Shown here in pieces: positions 1 to 9,593 of a DNA stretch of 64,000 bases. Every line of letters starts with the position of its first letter. Within the stretch, counting starts at the first letter, position 1. The notes under the pieces are model-generated. The model did no database searches and had not been told where the DNA came from. It worked only from the letters and a program-made list of their open reading frames with translations. Made by a program: the position numbers and the translations under genes. Location: the NCBI GenBank assembly GCA_030710605.1, contig CP092886.1, forward strand, positions 160,006,000 through 160,069,999. The letters are read 5' to 3'. This DNA is from Cordylochernes scorpioides (lineage: Eukaryota > Arthropoda > Arachnida > Pseudoscorpiones > Chernetidae).

Positions 1-26
1 AGTGTCCTCTCATAGAGGTTCTACTG
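1..26. mobile_element. Right end of a pogo-like MITE
   Basis: The first 26 bases match the terminal part of the short pogo-like MITE found whole at 5603-5777 and 12501-12675, ending in TTCTACTG followed by TA. The left part lies outside the window. Confidence 0.7.
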
Positions 27-169
27 TATTAAAGTTTTTCAAAGACTACATCTTTCAAATGCAACTTGAAGAATTCAACTATCGACAGATTCTACAATTG
101 ACTCGCAGTTTGAAATGCATTCAATAGAAATTCAAACAGCAATGACAGGGACAAGTACCAAAATATGGT

Positions 170-322
170 GGTTTGAGGTCTGAACCATGGTTCAATGAGG
201 AATGCTACATGGCTAAGAAAAATATTAAAGAAAATTTTAAACCATATTCAACACAGAATAATATATCAAACAAAGATTTGTTTATTGCAAGCAAGAAAGA
301 ATACTTATCATTAATCAATTGA
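170..322 (+). pseudogene. LINE coding fragment (endonuclease-RT linker)
   Basis: The plus-strand frame from 179 reads SEPWFNEECYMAKKNI and continues through SKKEYLSLI to a stop at 321. A PWF-(D/N)-x-EC block followed by Lys-rich sequence is typical of the linker between the APE endonuclease and the reverse transcriptase of non-LTR retrotransposons. No endonuclease or RT core is present nearby. The related block at 645-810 may be the downstream continuation, separated by about 320 bases. The identification rests on one motif, so it is tentative. Confidence 0.45.
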
Positions 323-644
323 TGAATGAACAAATTCAATAACCACTAAGACTATATATTCCGACACCCCTCTACACTTGACCCATTCATGTATAAAACT
401 ATAAAGAGGATTTATAATTATGTATATTACATGGTTGCATATTCCTCTTTCACTCATACTAATCTAAATTTCCATCAATACTATTAATTATTGTTTTTTA
501 AAAGAAGTAACTGCTTGCTGTCTATTGCTTGCTTATAAGTTTATGCCAAGCCCTTTCTTGCTTCTCTCCCCTTATTTGACACATTGTAAATAACATTGCT
601 GATTATTGTAACTATATATTATTATTAATAATCTAAAAAGAACC

Positions 645-810
645 AATACTTTGAAGAAATACAGAATAATCTCTAATGTTAGAAACACTTCACAATTTTG
701 GAAGATAATAAAGACTTTTAAGCAAAAAGCCACCGTTATAGGCAATATTCAGATGTCCAATTACATCTATGAATGCCAGAATATTAGTGAAGAGAGAAGG
801 ACAGTATTTT
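645..810 (+). pseudogene. Probable continuation of the same LINE fragment
   Basis: Plus-strand reading gives SNVRNTSQFWKIIKTFKQ and then GNIQMSNYIYECQ. The pattern 'FWK-I-(x)-FK-K' resembles the stretch just before the RT domain of LINE ORF2 proteins, which is expected to follow the PWFNEEC block at 179. The open frame runs to 959, but the rest has no recognisable domain. Not an independent gene. Confidence 0.35.
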
Positions 811-1078
811 CTATTTCATATTTTTGTTATTGTCCATATTTGGACATATTAATTACTTCACATTGTTTGAATGATAACATGAGGAGAGTAATTGTTGGAG
901 GAATCACTGATGAGACGTCCTTTGGATCACCACCTGCCAGGAAAAGGCTAAATAAATAAACTATACAAATAAAAGGTAATTGATTTTTTATTTACCTTTG
1001 TTTGTGATAATGGAAACTGGCTTGGAAAATATATATAACATGAACAATGCCGACAAACCGCAGCTTGGTATATTAATA

Positions 1079-2170
1079 CAGTCGAACCTCTTTAATTCAG
1101 CACCCCAAGGGATCAGAGCTTTCGTTTGAATTAAAGGAAGTGTTGAATTAAGGTTAGATAATTAGCTAATCATCTAACTCGCCAAAATAATATTTTTTAA
1201 AATTGCTTTGTAATATAAATTAATCATATTAATTGAAACTATTGTGTGTGTCCTTTTTTGTATTATTTTTTATTTTCATGATTAACTTTAGTTTCAGGGA
1301 CAAAATGGCAATACTACATATATTTGAAACAGAAAATAATTACAAATAATAGTTTACTCTAATTGAAGAATATAGCAGTTGAAAGGAAATAAATATGGAA
1401 AATAAAAAGAAAATTTAAAAATAATATTTAAAAATAATCTTGAAGAGAGAGAGAGAGATCTTTTTAAAAATTCCTTTAAAGATGTCTATTTTTGCACTGA
1501 AATCCTATTCAGGATATATTCCAGATGGTCTATTTAAAAAAAACATGCATGTCTTTTTTCCTCTGGAATGTGTTTTAAATAACTATTGTATTAAAGACAT
1601 CCACTGCTGCTGCAGGTGTTATTGGTTTTGTGTTTAAATCTTTTATAATAATATGGAAATGGAATATTGAAATAAAATGTTATCATAATCATTGTTGCTA
1701 CATTTGATGAAGATTTATTTTTTGAAAGGAAATTATTTGTAAATTTTAAAATAACTTAAATATTTCAATGCTGAAATTTAAAAAGAAAATAATATTATTA
1801 AATAGCGCGCGATTCCTAAATTCCCGCGTAAAAAAAAAACAATAACACTCACGACATTGCGCAACGGCACTGCAAACTGAAGCTTAAACTAACAGAAACC
1901 AAAAGTGCGCAGGCGCGATTCAATCGGCACCCGCTGTCGTCACCGCTTGCCGCCGCCGTAATACCTTTTTAGTGGTAAAGTTGTATGTAAAAAAACATTC
2001 AAGTGTCGAAATTCGAATTTTAAAATAGTCAAACTATCGGAACTGTCGTATTATCGATACTGTCGAATTACGGTTTGTTATTTGATAGGCCGGAGGTCGG
2101 GACATCAGAATATGGTCAAATTAAGGTAGAGTGTCGAATTTGCGTGTGTCGAATTAACGAGGTTATACTG
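1079..2170. mobile_element. Non-coding pogo-like DNA transposon, copy 1
   Basis: It begins CAGTCGAACCTC and ends GAGGTTATACTG, imperfect inverted termini flanked by TA on both sides, as for pogo/Tigger elements that duplicate TA. The 1.09-kb interior has no transposase and includes a GC-rich block around 1895-1960. The same element lies in the opposite orientation at 15606-16719, so it is a non-autonomous family. Confidence 0.75.
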
Positions 2171-2282
2171 TATGTACACATAGCCTATGTAGAGCAAAGC
2201 AGGAATGCCATCACAAGGTTTGTTTAGATCATCTTTAGTGAATTAAACAATGTTCCTCTAGTATCACATATACGCTTGCATG

Positions 2283-2412
2283 GCTGCACGCACATGCAGA
2301 CTAATGCGCACACATACACAAACGCACTCACATTCACACACATACATGCGCACACATGCATAAACGCACTCACATTCACACACATACATGCGCACACATG
2401 CACACGCACACA
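2283..2412. repeat. CA-rich minisatellite
   Basis: A 42-base unit starting AACGCACTCACATTC recurs at 2321 and 2363 inside a longer (CA)-rich tract. It creates open frames on both strands made only of Cys-Val or His-Thr repeats; these are not genes. Confidence 0.75.
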
Positions 2413-2413
2413 A

Positions 2414-2905
2414 ATTATGGGAGATGGTATGGAGGAATGGCATAGACTAGGGGTTGGCAACTGAGTCGAAAGAATAAAGAAATGAAAATTTTATTACAAA
2501 TTTCAAAGTTTTTAAAGAGCCACAAAATTTTTTCTTGCCAACTATAAATAGTACTCGCATAAATAAAAACTTTATTCATGCGAGTACTATAAACAGCATC
2601 ACATCCAAAGAGCCACATGTGGCTCGCGAGCCGCAGGTTGCCAACCCCTCGCATAGACCATTGATTTCCAACAAACTCGGGTTCGAATATCACATTGGAC
2701 ACTTTTTGCTGGGGAAAAAATTGTTTCAGTGACGTCTGGATTCTTGTAAAAGTCCAACTTCACCAGTAAGTAAAAGTATCCAAACAGGGCTCTGGCACAC
2801 TTGTAAGTACAAAAGTCGAACTGCTTTCTATATGGACAGTAAAGGCTGTAACTACCCCAGTCCATGTTTAGTGTCTCATGTGTGTGTGTACTAAGGATAA
2901 TAATA
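2414..2905 (+). mobile_element. tRNA-derived SINE, split by a hAT MITE
   Basis: The 3' portion from 2659 matches the complete SINE at 50571-50875, including the B-box-like GGTTCGAATA, a CATTGGACAC block, the 'aaagtccaa' segment and a final 'ctaaggataataata'. The 5' tRNA-like part lies before 2448, and the two halves are separated by the 203-bp hAT MITE at 2448-2650. Confidence 0.65.
2448..2650. mobile_element. hAT-type MITE with perfect 8-bp target duplication
   Basis: Termini TAGGGGTTGGCAAC and GTTGCCAACCCCTC are inverted repeats resembling hAT/Charlie ends. GCATAGAC occurs immediately on both sides (2440-2447 and 2651-2658), the 8-bp duplication expected of hAT transposases. A hairpin around TAGTACTCGCAT lies at 2549-2593. 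No coding sequence. Confidence 0.8.
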
Positions 2906-3364
2906 CTAATTTTAAAAAGCAACTTATTATCACTATTAAAAATAAAAAATGCATATCCTGACTGCTCACATGAGCATTTTAGTTTGCAGAGCGCCATCTA
3001 GTATAACAAAAATCAACTAAATGTTGATTTATCTTGTTCCATGAAATTTGGATAATTTCTATTTTTTCACATTTATAACTATTGTAATGCTAAAATGTAA
3101 GGGATGTATGACTCGTTAACATACTCAGTATAATTTTCCTTACATTTTGTTATTGGGCATTTTCAACTTTCATTTAAAAGCTTTGGTATATTTGGGGTTA
3201 ATATATACTCAATAATATATGTTTATAAAAGCTTCAACATATTGAATATCATAATGATTTATTGCCATCATGGAATGTAAATTTCAACCTGTTTGCACAA
3301 TTCATTTTGCATTCTTATATTTTGATAAGGCACAATTTGGATTATATTACCTTGTATTATTATA

Positions 3365-3537
3365 CAGTAGAACCTCTCTGTAAAGGACATCTAGTTGCAG
3401 AACCAAAGTGTCCTTTAGGGAGAGGTATCCTCTTACCAGAGAGTTGCTAAATAGCAAAAATGGTAATTTGGGCGATGAAAACTGTCCTTTATAGCGAGGT
3501 GTCCTCTAGGTGAGTGTCCTCTCATGGAGGTTCTACT
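3365..3537. mobile_element. Pogo-like MITE
   Basis: About 173 bp with inverted termini CAGTAGAACCTC and GAGGTTCTACT, preceded by TA. The interior alternates 'gtcctttagggagaggt' and 'gtcctcttaccagagag' segments, as in the copies at 5603, 12501, 18564 and 23587. Confidence 0.75.
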
Positions 3538-3763
3538 TTATCTTCTAATTTCTGATTCTTTGAAATATCAAATCACTTCTTTCTTGGTCTACCTATTCCT
3601 TTTTCCTTGAAGGTGTGGTCCCACTATGGTCAATAGGCACCACAGTCAATACACATGACCTCCTGATGATGCTTGAAGTATGTCTCCTGCAAAATTTCAT
3701 TTGATTGCTTCATTTAGAAAGAAGACTAAGGTATCTATTGAATCTATATCAAGGGGTAATCTA

Positions 3764-3889
3764 ATACAAGGGAATAAGACCAAATCCAAATAAATAGTGT
3801 CTGAAGATGGTAACAATGCTGTTACCGAAACATCACACACTATTTATTTATTTGGATTTGGTCTTTTTAGGTTGTGTTTATAATCTACT
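3764..3889. mobile_element. PAL-1 palindromic element, truncated left arm
   Basis: Family PAL-1: arms reading 'ggtaataagaccaaatcc' inverted around a central motif with CTGAAGATGGTAAC, a stem, GAAAC and CACACTATT. This copy begins inside the left arm and is cut at 3888 by a Helitron end. See 4361-4577 for the full form and the hammerhead-like fold. Confidence 0.7.
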
Positions 3890-3920
3890 AGATGGGTGAC
3901 CCGTGCTTCGCCCCGGGATT
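3888..3920 (-). mobile_element. Helitron 3' terminus
   Basis: On the minus strand the sequence reads CCCGGGGCGAAGCACGGG, then TCACCCAT and CTAG. A short GC hairpin about ten bases before a terminal CTRR is the Helitron 3' signature. The element would extend to higher coordinates; its 5' end was not found. Confidence 0.55.
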
Positions 3921-4360
3921 GACCCGTGTGCATATCTACCCGTACAAAAGCTACATACCTATACTTTCGATATTTGCGGACCTATAATGAGGTATTGTTA
4001 ACAATAGATTATTTAAGGAGCGACCTGCTCCAACACAATAGTTACAAAAACCAAAAAGCGAGTGGGGGGGGGGCATGATGGGGGGGGGGGGGGGGGGGGC
4101 AAAGGTGGCGTGATTGTAGCCAACCAATAGGAGAGCGCCATTCCAAAAAAAAAGCAAACGGTGACAGAGATGAAGAATTATTAAGAACGCATGACACTCG
4201 TAACTGTATATAGAATAATCAAAATTGTGCCTTCTCATCTATAGAATCTCTTCTTCAGACTTCTTTGTCAGTCTTGCCTCTTGAATATTCTTTCACACTA
4301 AATGTCACAAACTTATTCTTCTTTCCAGTTCTTTGTCATTGTCCAAACTTTACAACAAAT

Positions 4361-4577
4361 AAACACAAGGTAATAAGACCAAATCCAAATAAATAGTGTG
4401 TGACTGTTACTTTTAACAGTAATTATTTACAACATGTGATATAATTTCTCATTCAGTACTTTTGTCTGAAGATGGTAACAACGCTGTTACCGAAACGTCA
4501 CACACTATTTATCTATTTGGATTTGGTCTTATTACCTTGTGTTTATTATCTATAATCCAAATTGTGCCTTATCATTT
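4361..4577. mobile_element. PAL-1 palindromic element
   Basis: A full-length copy. The arms 'aaacacaaggtaataagac' and its complement enclose a central region, and the right half holds the hammerhead-like block at 4463-4502. The tail 'tccaaattgtgccttatca' is shared by all copies (7056, 10398, 12985, 15421, 18819). The near-perfect inverted arrangement of one block fits inverted pseudo-LTR pairs of Penelope-like elements; that origin is inferred. Confidence 0.7.
4463..4502 (+). ncRNA. Hammerhead-like motif in PAL-1
   Basis: Order of parts: stem I strand TGT (4463-4465), core CUGAAGA (4466-4472), one unpaired U, stem II GGUAACA/UGUUACC (4474-4480 and 4485-4491), GAAA (4492-4495), then AC/GU pairing with no loop (4495-4498), C at the cleavage position (4499), stem I strand ACA (4500-4502). 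All core bases fit the hammerhead consensus. The extra U before stem II and the loopless stem III are not canonical, so cleavage, if any, may need a dimer. Confidence 0.45.
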
Positions 4578-4608
4578 ACAACAAATAGAAAACTGACCAA
4601 ACAAAATA

Positions 4609-5144
4609 TTGACTCTTTTTTTTTTTTTTTACGGTAGACACCAGCCAACTTAGGTCAATCCAAACGATGTTAACCAGTGCCCAAACAAGTAGACTAGTTG
4701 CTCAGGCCCTATATAATTTTTACAAGGCAGTAGGTGTAAAGAGGGAGAAAAGAGAACTCGGAAGCTATTGTTCTTACACCTCAGAATGATGACGAAACAT
4801 CGAGGGGCCATCGTGTTGGTCGACGATGAGATTGCGGAGCTGGTGATATGGATGGCTGTCCTGGAGTAAACCTCCTTTGTGTGTCTGGATGCTATATTTA
4901 TGGCGAACTAAATAACTTAGTCCCTATTTCTGCTCCGCGCTTATGGAGTTGAGGACTTGAGGCGATGGCGTCGACCTTTTATATTAAGTCTTACTTTTCC
5001 TTATTACTAATAATTGTATATAGTTGCGGAACTACTGGTTTCCTGTGCTGCTCTTTTCCTATTATTGCACCTTGTACGGAGAATCTGTATAAGACTAACG
5101 TCTTAATAAAGGCTTTGTGTGTTTGACTCTTTTTTTTTTTTTTT
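4609..5144. mobile_element. 492-bp insertion flanked by long direct repeats
   Basis: The string TTGACTC followed by a run of about 15 T occurs at 4609-4630 and again at 5123-5144. The interval 4631-5122 reads like one inserted unit, starting ACGGTAGACACC and ending AATAAAGGCTTTGTGTG. It contains CCUC, then GACGAAACAUC, then GAGG near 4778-4804, a possible decayed hammerhead with an intact stem I. No coding region and no second copy seen. Confidence 0.4.
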
Positions 5145-5602
5145 CTTTGAATTCTGACCATTACTTCTTTTCTGTATCTTTCATCCTCATTGATAATACT
5201 TTCTAGATAAGATTTCATTGGTTTAATTTCCATGTCATCAATATATATTTTTGTATAATAGACAGATTAAAGGTTAAAATTTTCAACCTTAAATGAAATC
5301 AATCCTGGTAGATCCCTAGAATCCCAAATATGCAAACAAAGACTGACTTCAGACACATAATGAGAGCAAATGGTTTAGAAAAGATGATGTTGGGGAAAAT
5401 TGAAGAAGAAGACCTGCAATGAGCTGGCTAGAAGGGGTCCATATTTGTCTATTTAGTCACCAAAAGTCAAACTCAACTTGATGTAGATGGTTGTAGTTTA
5501 ATCCAGGATATATTTCTTCTATAGTTGTCTTACTTTTAATATTTATATTGTGTGTGTGTGTATGTGATCTCATGTTTTTTTTTATATTTTTTTATTGTAA
5601 TA

Positions 5603-5777
5603 CAGAAGAACCTCCATGAGAGGACACTCCTGCTAGAGGACACCTCTCTATAAAGGACAGTTTCCATTGCCAAAAATACCAGTTTTACTAACTAGCAACT
5701 CTCCGGTAAGAGGACACCTCTCCATAAAGGACACTTTGGCTGTGCAATTAGGTGTCCTTTACAGAGAGGTTCTACTG
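5603..5777. mobile_element. Pogo-like MITE
   Basis: 175 bp with termini CAGAAGAACCTC and GAGGTTCTACTG, flanked by TA on both sides. Same family as 12501-12675. Confidence 0.8.
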
Positions 5778-5797
5778 TATATATAGTTTTAATTATC

Positions 5798-5912
5798 CCT
5801 AGTACATGGGTACAGTCCATGATAATAGTTGGCAACTGCTTTCATTGTAAGTGAACCACATGTCTATGCATGTGGAAAGCAGTTTGACTTTGCACTTACA
5901 AATGTGCCATGT
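5798..5912 (-). mobile_element. SINE fragment (3' half)
   Basis: The minus strand matches the 3' half of the SINE at 50571: 'cacatgtctatgcatgtgg' complement, the 'aaagcagt' block and the final 'ctagtacatgg' complement. The tRNA-like head is missing. Confidence 0.6.
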
Positions 5913-5949
5913 AATTGTTACCATGATGTGGTTGTATTACATTTTCTTA

Positions 5950-6105
5950 CACTATTTTTTTATCAGACTGGTCGGTAGTGGACTTGTGGATCTCATGAAA
6001 TCAAAGCCCACCCTGGACTGATGAGGGCCATTAGCCCAAAACCCTGGTCTTCAGGTGGGCGCTTCTCAATTTTCCAAAGCTGGTGTTTTGTCTTTGTTAC
6101 CAACC
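5950..6105 (+). mobile_element. HH-a repeat, copy 1
   Basis: Family HH-a: 'catgaaatc', a GCCCACC block, a hammerhead, then 'ttttccaaagctggt'. Other copies are at 20615-20800, 21050-21310 and 41425-41580. Short, non-coding and dispersed, so retrozyme- or SINE-like in kind. It lies directly upstream of an HH-b repeat. Confidence 0.6.
6006..6060 (+). ncRNA. Type I hammerhead ribozyme, one core mutation
   Basis: Core CUGAUGA at 6018-6024. Stem II is GGGC/GCCC (6025-6028 and 6034-6037) with loop CAUUA. The next bases are AAAA (6038-6041) where GAAA is required, so G12 is lost. Stem III is A-U plus two C-G pairs closed by CU (6041-6048), with C at the cleavage position (6049). Stem I pairs 6012-6017 with 6050-6055 and continues past one bulged C. 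The G12 change should abolish or strongly reduce cleavage. Confidence 0.7.
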
Positions 6106-6244
6106 AGAGTTTGCTAGTTTGTGGAGATGGTCAATAGATGGCGCTTAGTTTTGGCATCTATTTGACAGTAGAGGTGACATATTTTTATTTAAAATAAAGA
6201 AGGCATATCCTGACCAGGAGCACATGTGCTTAACAAAAGGCAGA

Positions 6245-6258
6245 GCGCCATCTAGTGG
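6245..6258 (-). promoter_or_regulatory. CTCF consensus site in HH-b repeat
   Basis: CCACTAGATGGCGC on the minus strand matches the published CTCF core consensus CCASYAGRKGGCRS at all 14 positions. CTCF is conserved across bilaterians; binding here is inferred. Near matches occur in the other HH-b copies (46179-46192, 43569-43582). Confidence 0.4.
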
Positions 6259-6338
6259 AACAGAAATCAACTACACTTTGATTTAGCCTGTTCCCTAATT
6301 TTGGCCAACTCATTTTCTTGACAAATCAAGAAAAGCCA

Positions 6339-6380
6339 TTCATGAATGCATTTCGCGCTGTTGGCACTCGTCAGCATGGA
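6339..6380 (-). ncRNA. Type I hammerhead-like motif (HH-b copy 1)
   Basis: Minus strand: stem I UCCAUG (6380-6375), core CUGACGA (6374-6368), stem II GUGC/GCGC (6367-6364 and 6358-6355) with loop CAACA, GAAA (6354-6351), stem III AU/AU with loop GC (6351-6346), U at the cleavage position (6345), stem I CAUG (6344-6341). Stem I has four pairs, then a mismatch. Every conserved core base is present. Confidence 0.6.
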
Positions 6381-7055
6381 GCCGGCTGTACCACTGCGAT
6401 CAAAAATTATATATATATATATATATATTTTTATATTGTTATCAAATACCATCAATAACCTTTTGGGGAACTTTGAATCAAATTGGGGGTGTGTTGGACT
6501 ATAATCAGTTGGTTCAAAGTAGGTTGAGATTGAATTATTATTTTATCCTTTTTGTCCCTAAAGGCCAAATCCTTGAGAACTTCACAATTCCATATTTGTG
6601 ACTTGTATACCAGCACAATTAGCCACTGGGACTATCTAGCATTTTTCAGGGGTCTAGTGAGGAAGTGTAACTTGGACCTGACTTTGTCTAAAAATGTAAT
6701 CTTCATATTCTTTTCATAATTCTCTTTGTCTTCTTCTTCAATGTTGATCCTTTCAAAGGATGCACAGATTCTGGGTTTATTATTTGAATGTTTGCAGACA
6801 TTCTTCACCAACAGCTGAAGTCTTCAGCCAGATGACTGAATCCAGAGGGAGTGCCTGCAGTATCTCAAGCATGCATCAGGCTGATTAGAGAAGACACAAA
6901 GAAGCCAGCTTGAAAGTAACATCTTTCTCCTTGTTTAACCCTAATCATGTTTTGATTTTCCAATTTGGCTACTTAATGCTTCTTGTAGCTCAGCACACAT
7001 TTTACCCTTTCAGTAGGTCTTGTACCACTTTTGACTTTCAATTAATTGATGTAAT

Positions 7056-7170
7056 GATAAAGCACAATTTAGATTATAGATACAAGAAAATAAGACCTAA
7101 TCAAATAAATTGATAGTGTGTGACATTTCGGCAACAGTGTTGTTACCATCATCAGACAAAAGAATACATT
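7056..7170. mobile_element. PAL-1 fragment (one arm)
   Basis: One arm with the outer tail 'aagcacaatttagattata', then 'agacctaatcaaataaa' and the complement of the GAAA/CTGA motif (TTTCGGCAACAG ... CATCAGAC). The opposite arm is missing. Confidence 0.65.
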
Positions 7171-7237
7171 TTATTGTCTTATTTTATTGTAAAATTAATT
7201 GATACATTTTAGTGCAGAGCAATTGTGACAGCAATTA

Positions 7238-7452
7238 CACTCATGGACAAAACTTAAGGAAGTTGTACCTTTTAGCATGCATATCAGGATTTAGACAATA
7301 ACTCTGAAAGATATTTGATACACACAGTGACCTTTATTGAAGACACATGAGATAACTAAGTGTGAACAAAATTGCCTCTTTCTCCCTCAAAAAATATATG
7401 ACCAGCGACATCAAAGATTTTCCACTTCCTTAAGTTTTGTCCTTGTGTGGAA
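7238..7452. mobile_element. Tc1-like MITE (GGACAAAACTTAAGG family)
   Basis: Inverted termini ATGGACAAAACTTAAGGAAG and CTTCCTTAAGTTTTGTCC enclose about 170 bp with the marker 'accttttagcatgcatatc'. Other copies lie at 8725-9325, 50880-51010 and 51160-51465. The ends resemble Tc1-type terminal repeats. No coding sequence. Confidence 0.65.
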
Positions 7453-7589
7453 ATTGAAACTTTTGTTTTCTTTCCAGGTTTTTAAATATAATTGGTTGAA
7501 TTGAAGAGTGTGCCCCTATTATAGTATTGTTGTGTGTCATCCCCGCCTTTGTCTCATCAGTATATTCAACCTAAATTTTTTATTTTAAG

Positions 7590-8120
7590 ATATTGTTACG
7601 TGTAAAAAAAAGGCCTCTAAATGGTTAAAACCTCCGCCAATAGATGGCGCTTTCGCCGGATTCCCTTGCTGGCTGATGAGGGAGTCGCCGACTGCTGTGG
7701 TCCCGTTTCCTGGGGAGGTTGGATGTAAATACGCTTTTGTGTTGGCCCCAGGATGTAGGGTCATGTAAATACCCATTGTCTGTTGTTTTATTTAGATTTA
7801 ATGTCAGTAATAGATGACAATAAAAGAAGTGCTTCAAGTCTGCCTGCTGCCTCCTGTCGTTACTCTGCCACTGCCATCGTCACCAGGCTACTGCTGCTGC
7901 TACTACTCTTCTGGTAAGTCTCTCGTGTCCCCCCACCAGTGGTAGGGCCGAGAGATACTGCCAGAAGAAGGGAGTTTCCACAGGAGAGGTGGAACTCGGG
8001 AAGTCTTTGGGTGGCCTGCGGGGAAAAGCCGCAGGGAAGAGCAACCGGAGCCCGAGTAGGTAAACCACGAAGGGAAGAAGCGCGTTGTCGCAAAGAACCA
8101 GAGGGTAAACACGCGACAAT
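7590..8120 (+). mobile_element. GC-rich LTR-like segment, unclassified
   Basis: A block far richer in GC than its surroundings, starting TGTTACGTG and containing ACAATAAAAG and a CTGCTG repeat. It looks like an LTR plus leader of a retroelement, but no second LTR, primer site or coding domain was found. The short open frames on both strands have no recognisable domain. A near-CTCF site, CCAATAGATGGCGC, lies at 7637-7650. Confidence 0.3.
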
Positions 8121-8540
8121 ATCATTCTTTCTCCTAGAACTTCTTCAAATAACCTCTTGTAATTTAAAAATAACATTGCTTGTTGTTCAGATAATTTTGA
8201 TTTTATATGTATAATAAAATAGTGATTTTTCCACAACACTTATAATGTTTTATCACTGTTGCAGACATCCCCGAGTCCTGTTAACTGCCTCAGTGTGGCG
8301 GGGAGGTGACCCTGGTCAGGACAGGTGAAGTATGTCTGGAGTCTTGTACTCCTGGTAGGGCCACTCTAGACATGAAGGCTGTCCTACTAAGCCCAGCTAA
8401 GTGTTAACAAGCAATGAGGCAACGTCCTATTCCTATTTTCAAGTGCCTCAGATGTTCCCATCAACAGGAAGCGCACTCTCCATATGATAAGGAGATAAGC
8501 ACCACTATTGTAGATGAATCAACATTAAGCTAAAAAAATA

Positions 8541-8632
8541 ATCACTATCCAGAATTGTCCAGCTGAGAACACAAAATAAGAATCACTAGCCAGAATTGTC
8601 CAGCTGAGAACACAAAATAAGAATCATTCGCT
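8541..8632. repeat. Direct duplication, 46-bp unit x2
   Basis: The unit beginning CCAGAATTGTCCAGCTG and ending 'cacaaaataagaatcac' occurs twice in tandem with almost no change. Confidence 0.75.
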
Positions 8633-8724
8633 ATAACATGCCGACTTGAAATTTTATCTAATATACTTCATGTCCCATCATTTTAACATTTATCTCATAT
8701 ACTTTAAAATCTTCTTAAAATATA

Positions 8725-9325
8725 CACTTATGGACAAAACTTATGGAAGTTATACCTTTTAGCATGTATATCAGGATTCAGACAATAACTCTGAAGCCCA
8801 GATGAAAAAGGAGGAAGGAGAGCAGTAATAAGTTCACTAAAAAACCTGGGTTCAGCTGGCCCGGCTGATTATACCCTGTAAGGGCTCCTGATCCTGGGAT
8901 ACAGGATGAGCAGCATCTGTACTCCATGTTAGGAGTGGCTGCACATGGCATCTGTACTTCATGTCAGAGGTGGCCATTTCATATTGGAGCTAAGTCAGCT
9001 TGCTACTGAGTAGTTCTTCCAGCCTTAATGACAAAAGCAAACGCATTCTACTTCACCCAATCATTATGGATGTCAAATCTCCTTTGATGAGCTCTACTCA
9101 TCCCCAGCAGATACCATCTCAAGCTCTACAAGCTTGATACCCTGATATGATTGAGTGAAGATAAGAAAGAAGACTCTGAAAGATATTAAATACAAAGTGA
9201 CCCTTATTGAAGATACACGGGATAACCAAGTGTGAACAAAATTGCCTCTGTCTCCTTAAAAAAAATAGATGACTGGTGAAATTAGAGACTTTCCGCTTCC
9301 TCAAGTTTTGTCCATGAGTGTATAT
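8725..9325. mobile_element. Tc1-like MITE interrupted by an insertion
   Basis: The same family as 7238-7452, starting ATGGACAAAACTTATGG and ending AAGTTTTGTCCATGAGTG. The left half stops at 'aataactctgaa' (8796) and the right half resumes with 'gactctgaaagatatt' (9171), so the 375 bp between them is a later insertion. Confidence 0.65.
8797..9172 (+). mobile_element. Unclassified retroelement with GATAAGAAAGAA tail
   Basis: Inserted in the Tc1-like MITE. Its last 110 bases ('gatgagctctactcatcc' to 'gataagaaagaa') recur at 9731-9836, again ending in 'gataagaaagaa' inside another MITE. The shared 3' tail with variable 5' length suggests a retrotransposed SINE or LINE tail. Family unknown. Confidence 0.5.
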
Positions 9326-9593
9326 TATAAATATTATCAATAGATTCCAAACTGTTCCATCTTCAAGAGGGAGGAGGCAGCCGCAGAACATCTTCTCTCA
9401 AGCATGGGGGCCACTAGGGAAGTCTTGTATCATAATCCTTAACAGAGATCTTACCTTAATCTCTCAATGTATATAGTCTCCATGAGACATCATGTAATGA
9501 ATGATACATGGGATAATAACAATAAAAAAATGATTAAATTCAATAAAAATATTCTGTGTATATGTGTGTTCATTTGATTTTATTAAAATATAT

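Larger units (their letters stand above)
6180..6405 (-). mobile_element. HH-b repeat, copy 1
   Basis: Family HH-b, read on the minus strand: hammerhead, 'cttttcttgat' hairpin, a CCAAAATTAGGGAACAG block, a CTCF-like CCACTAGATGGCGC, and 'ggatatgccttc'. Other copies: 43515-43735 and 46125-46345, with fragments at 2940-3010, 43860-43895 and 46500-46575. Copies abut TA microsatellites (here 6406-6432). Confidence 0.65.

Noticed and set aside
7660..7710. CTGATGAGGGA in the LTR-like segment as a hammerhead
   Set aside because: A GGGA/UCCC stem follows, but the next bases are GUUU, not GAAA.
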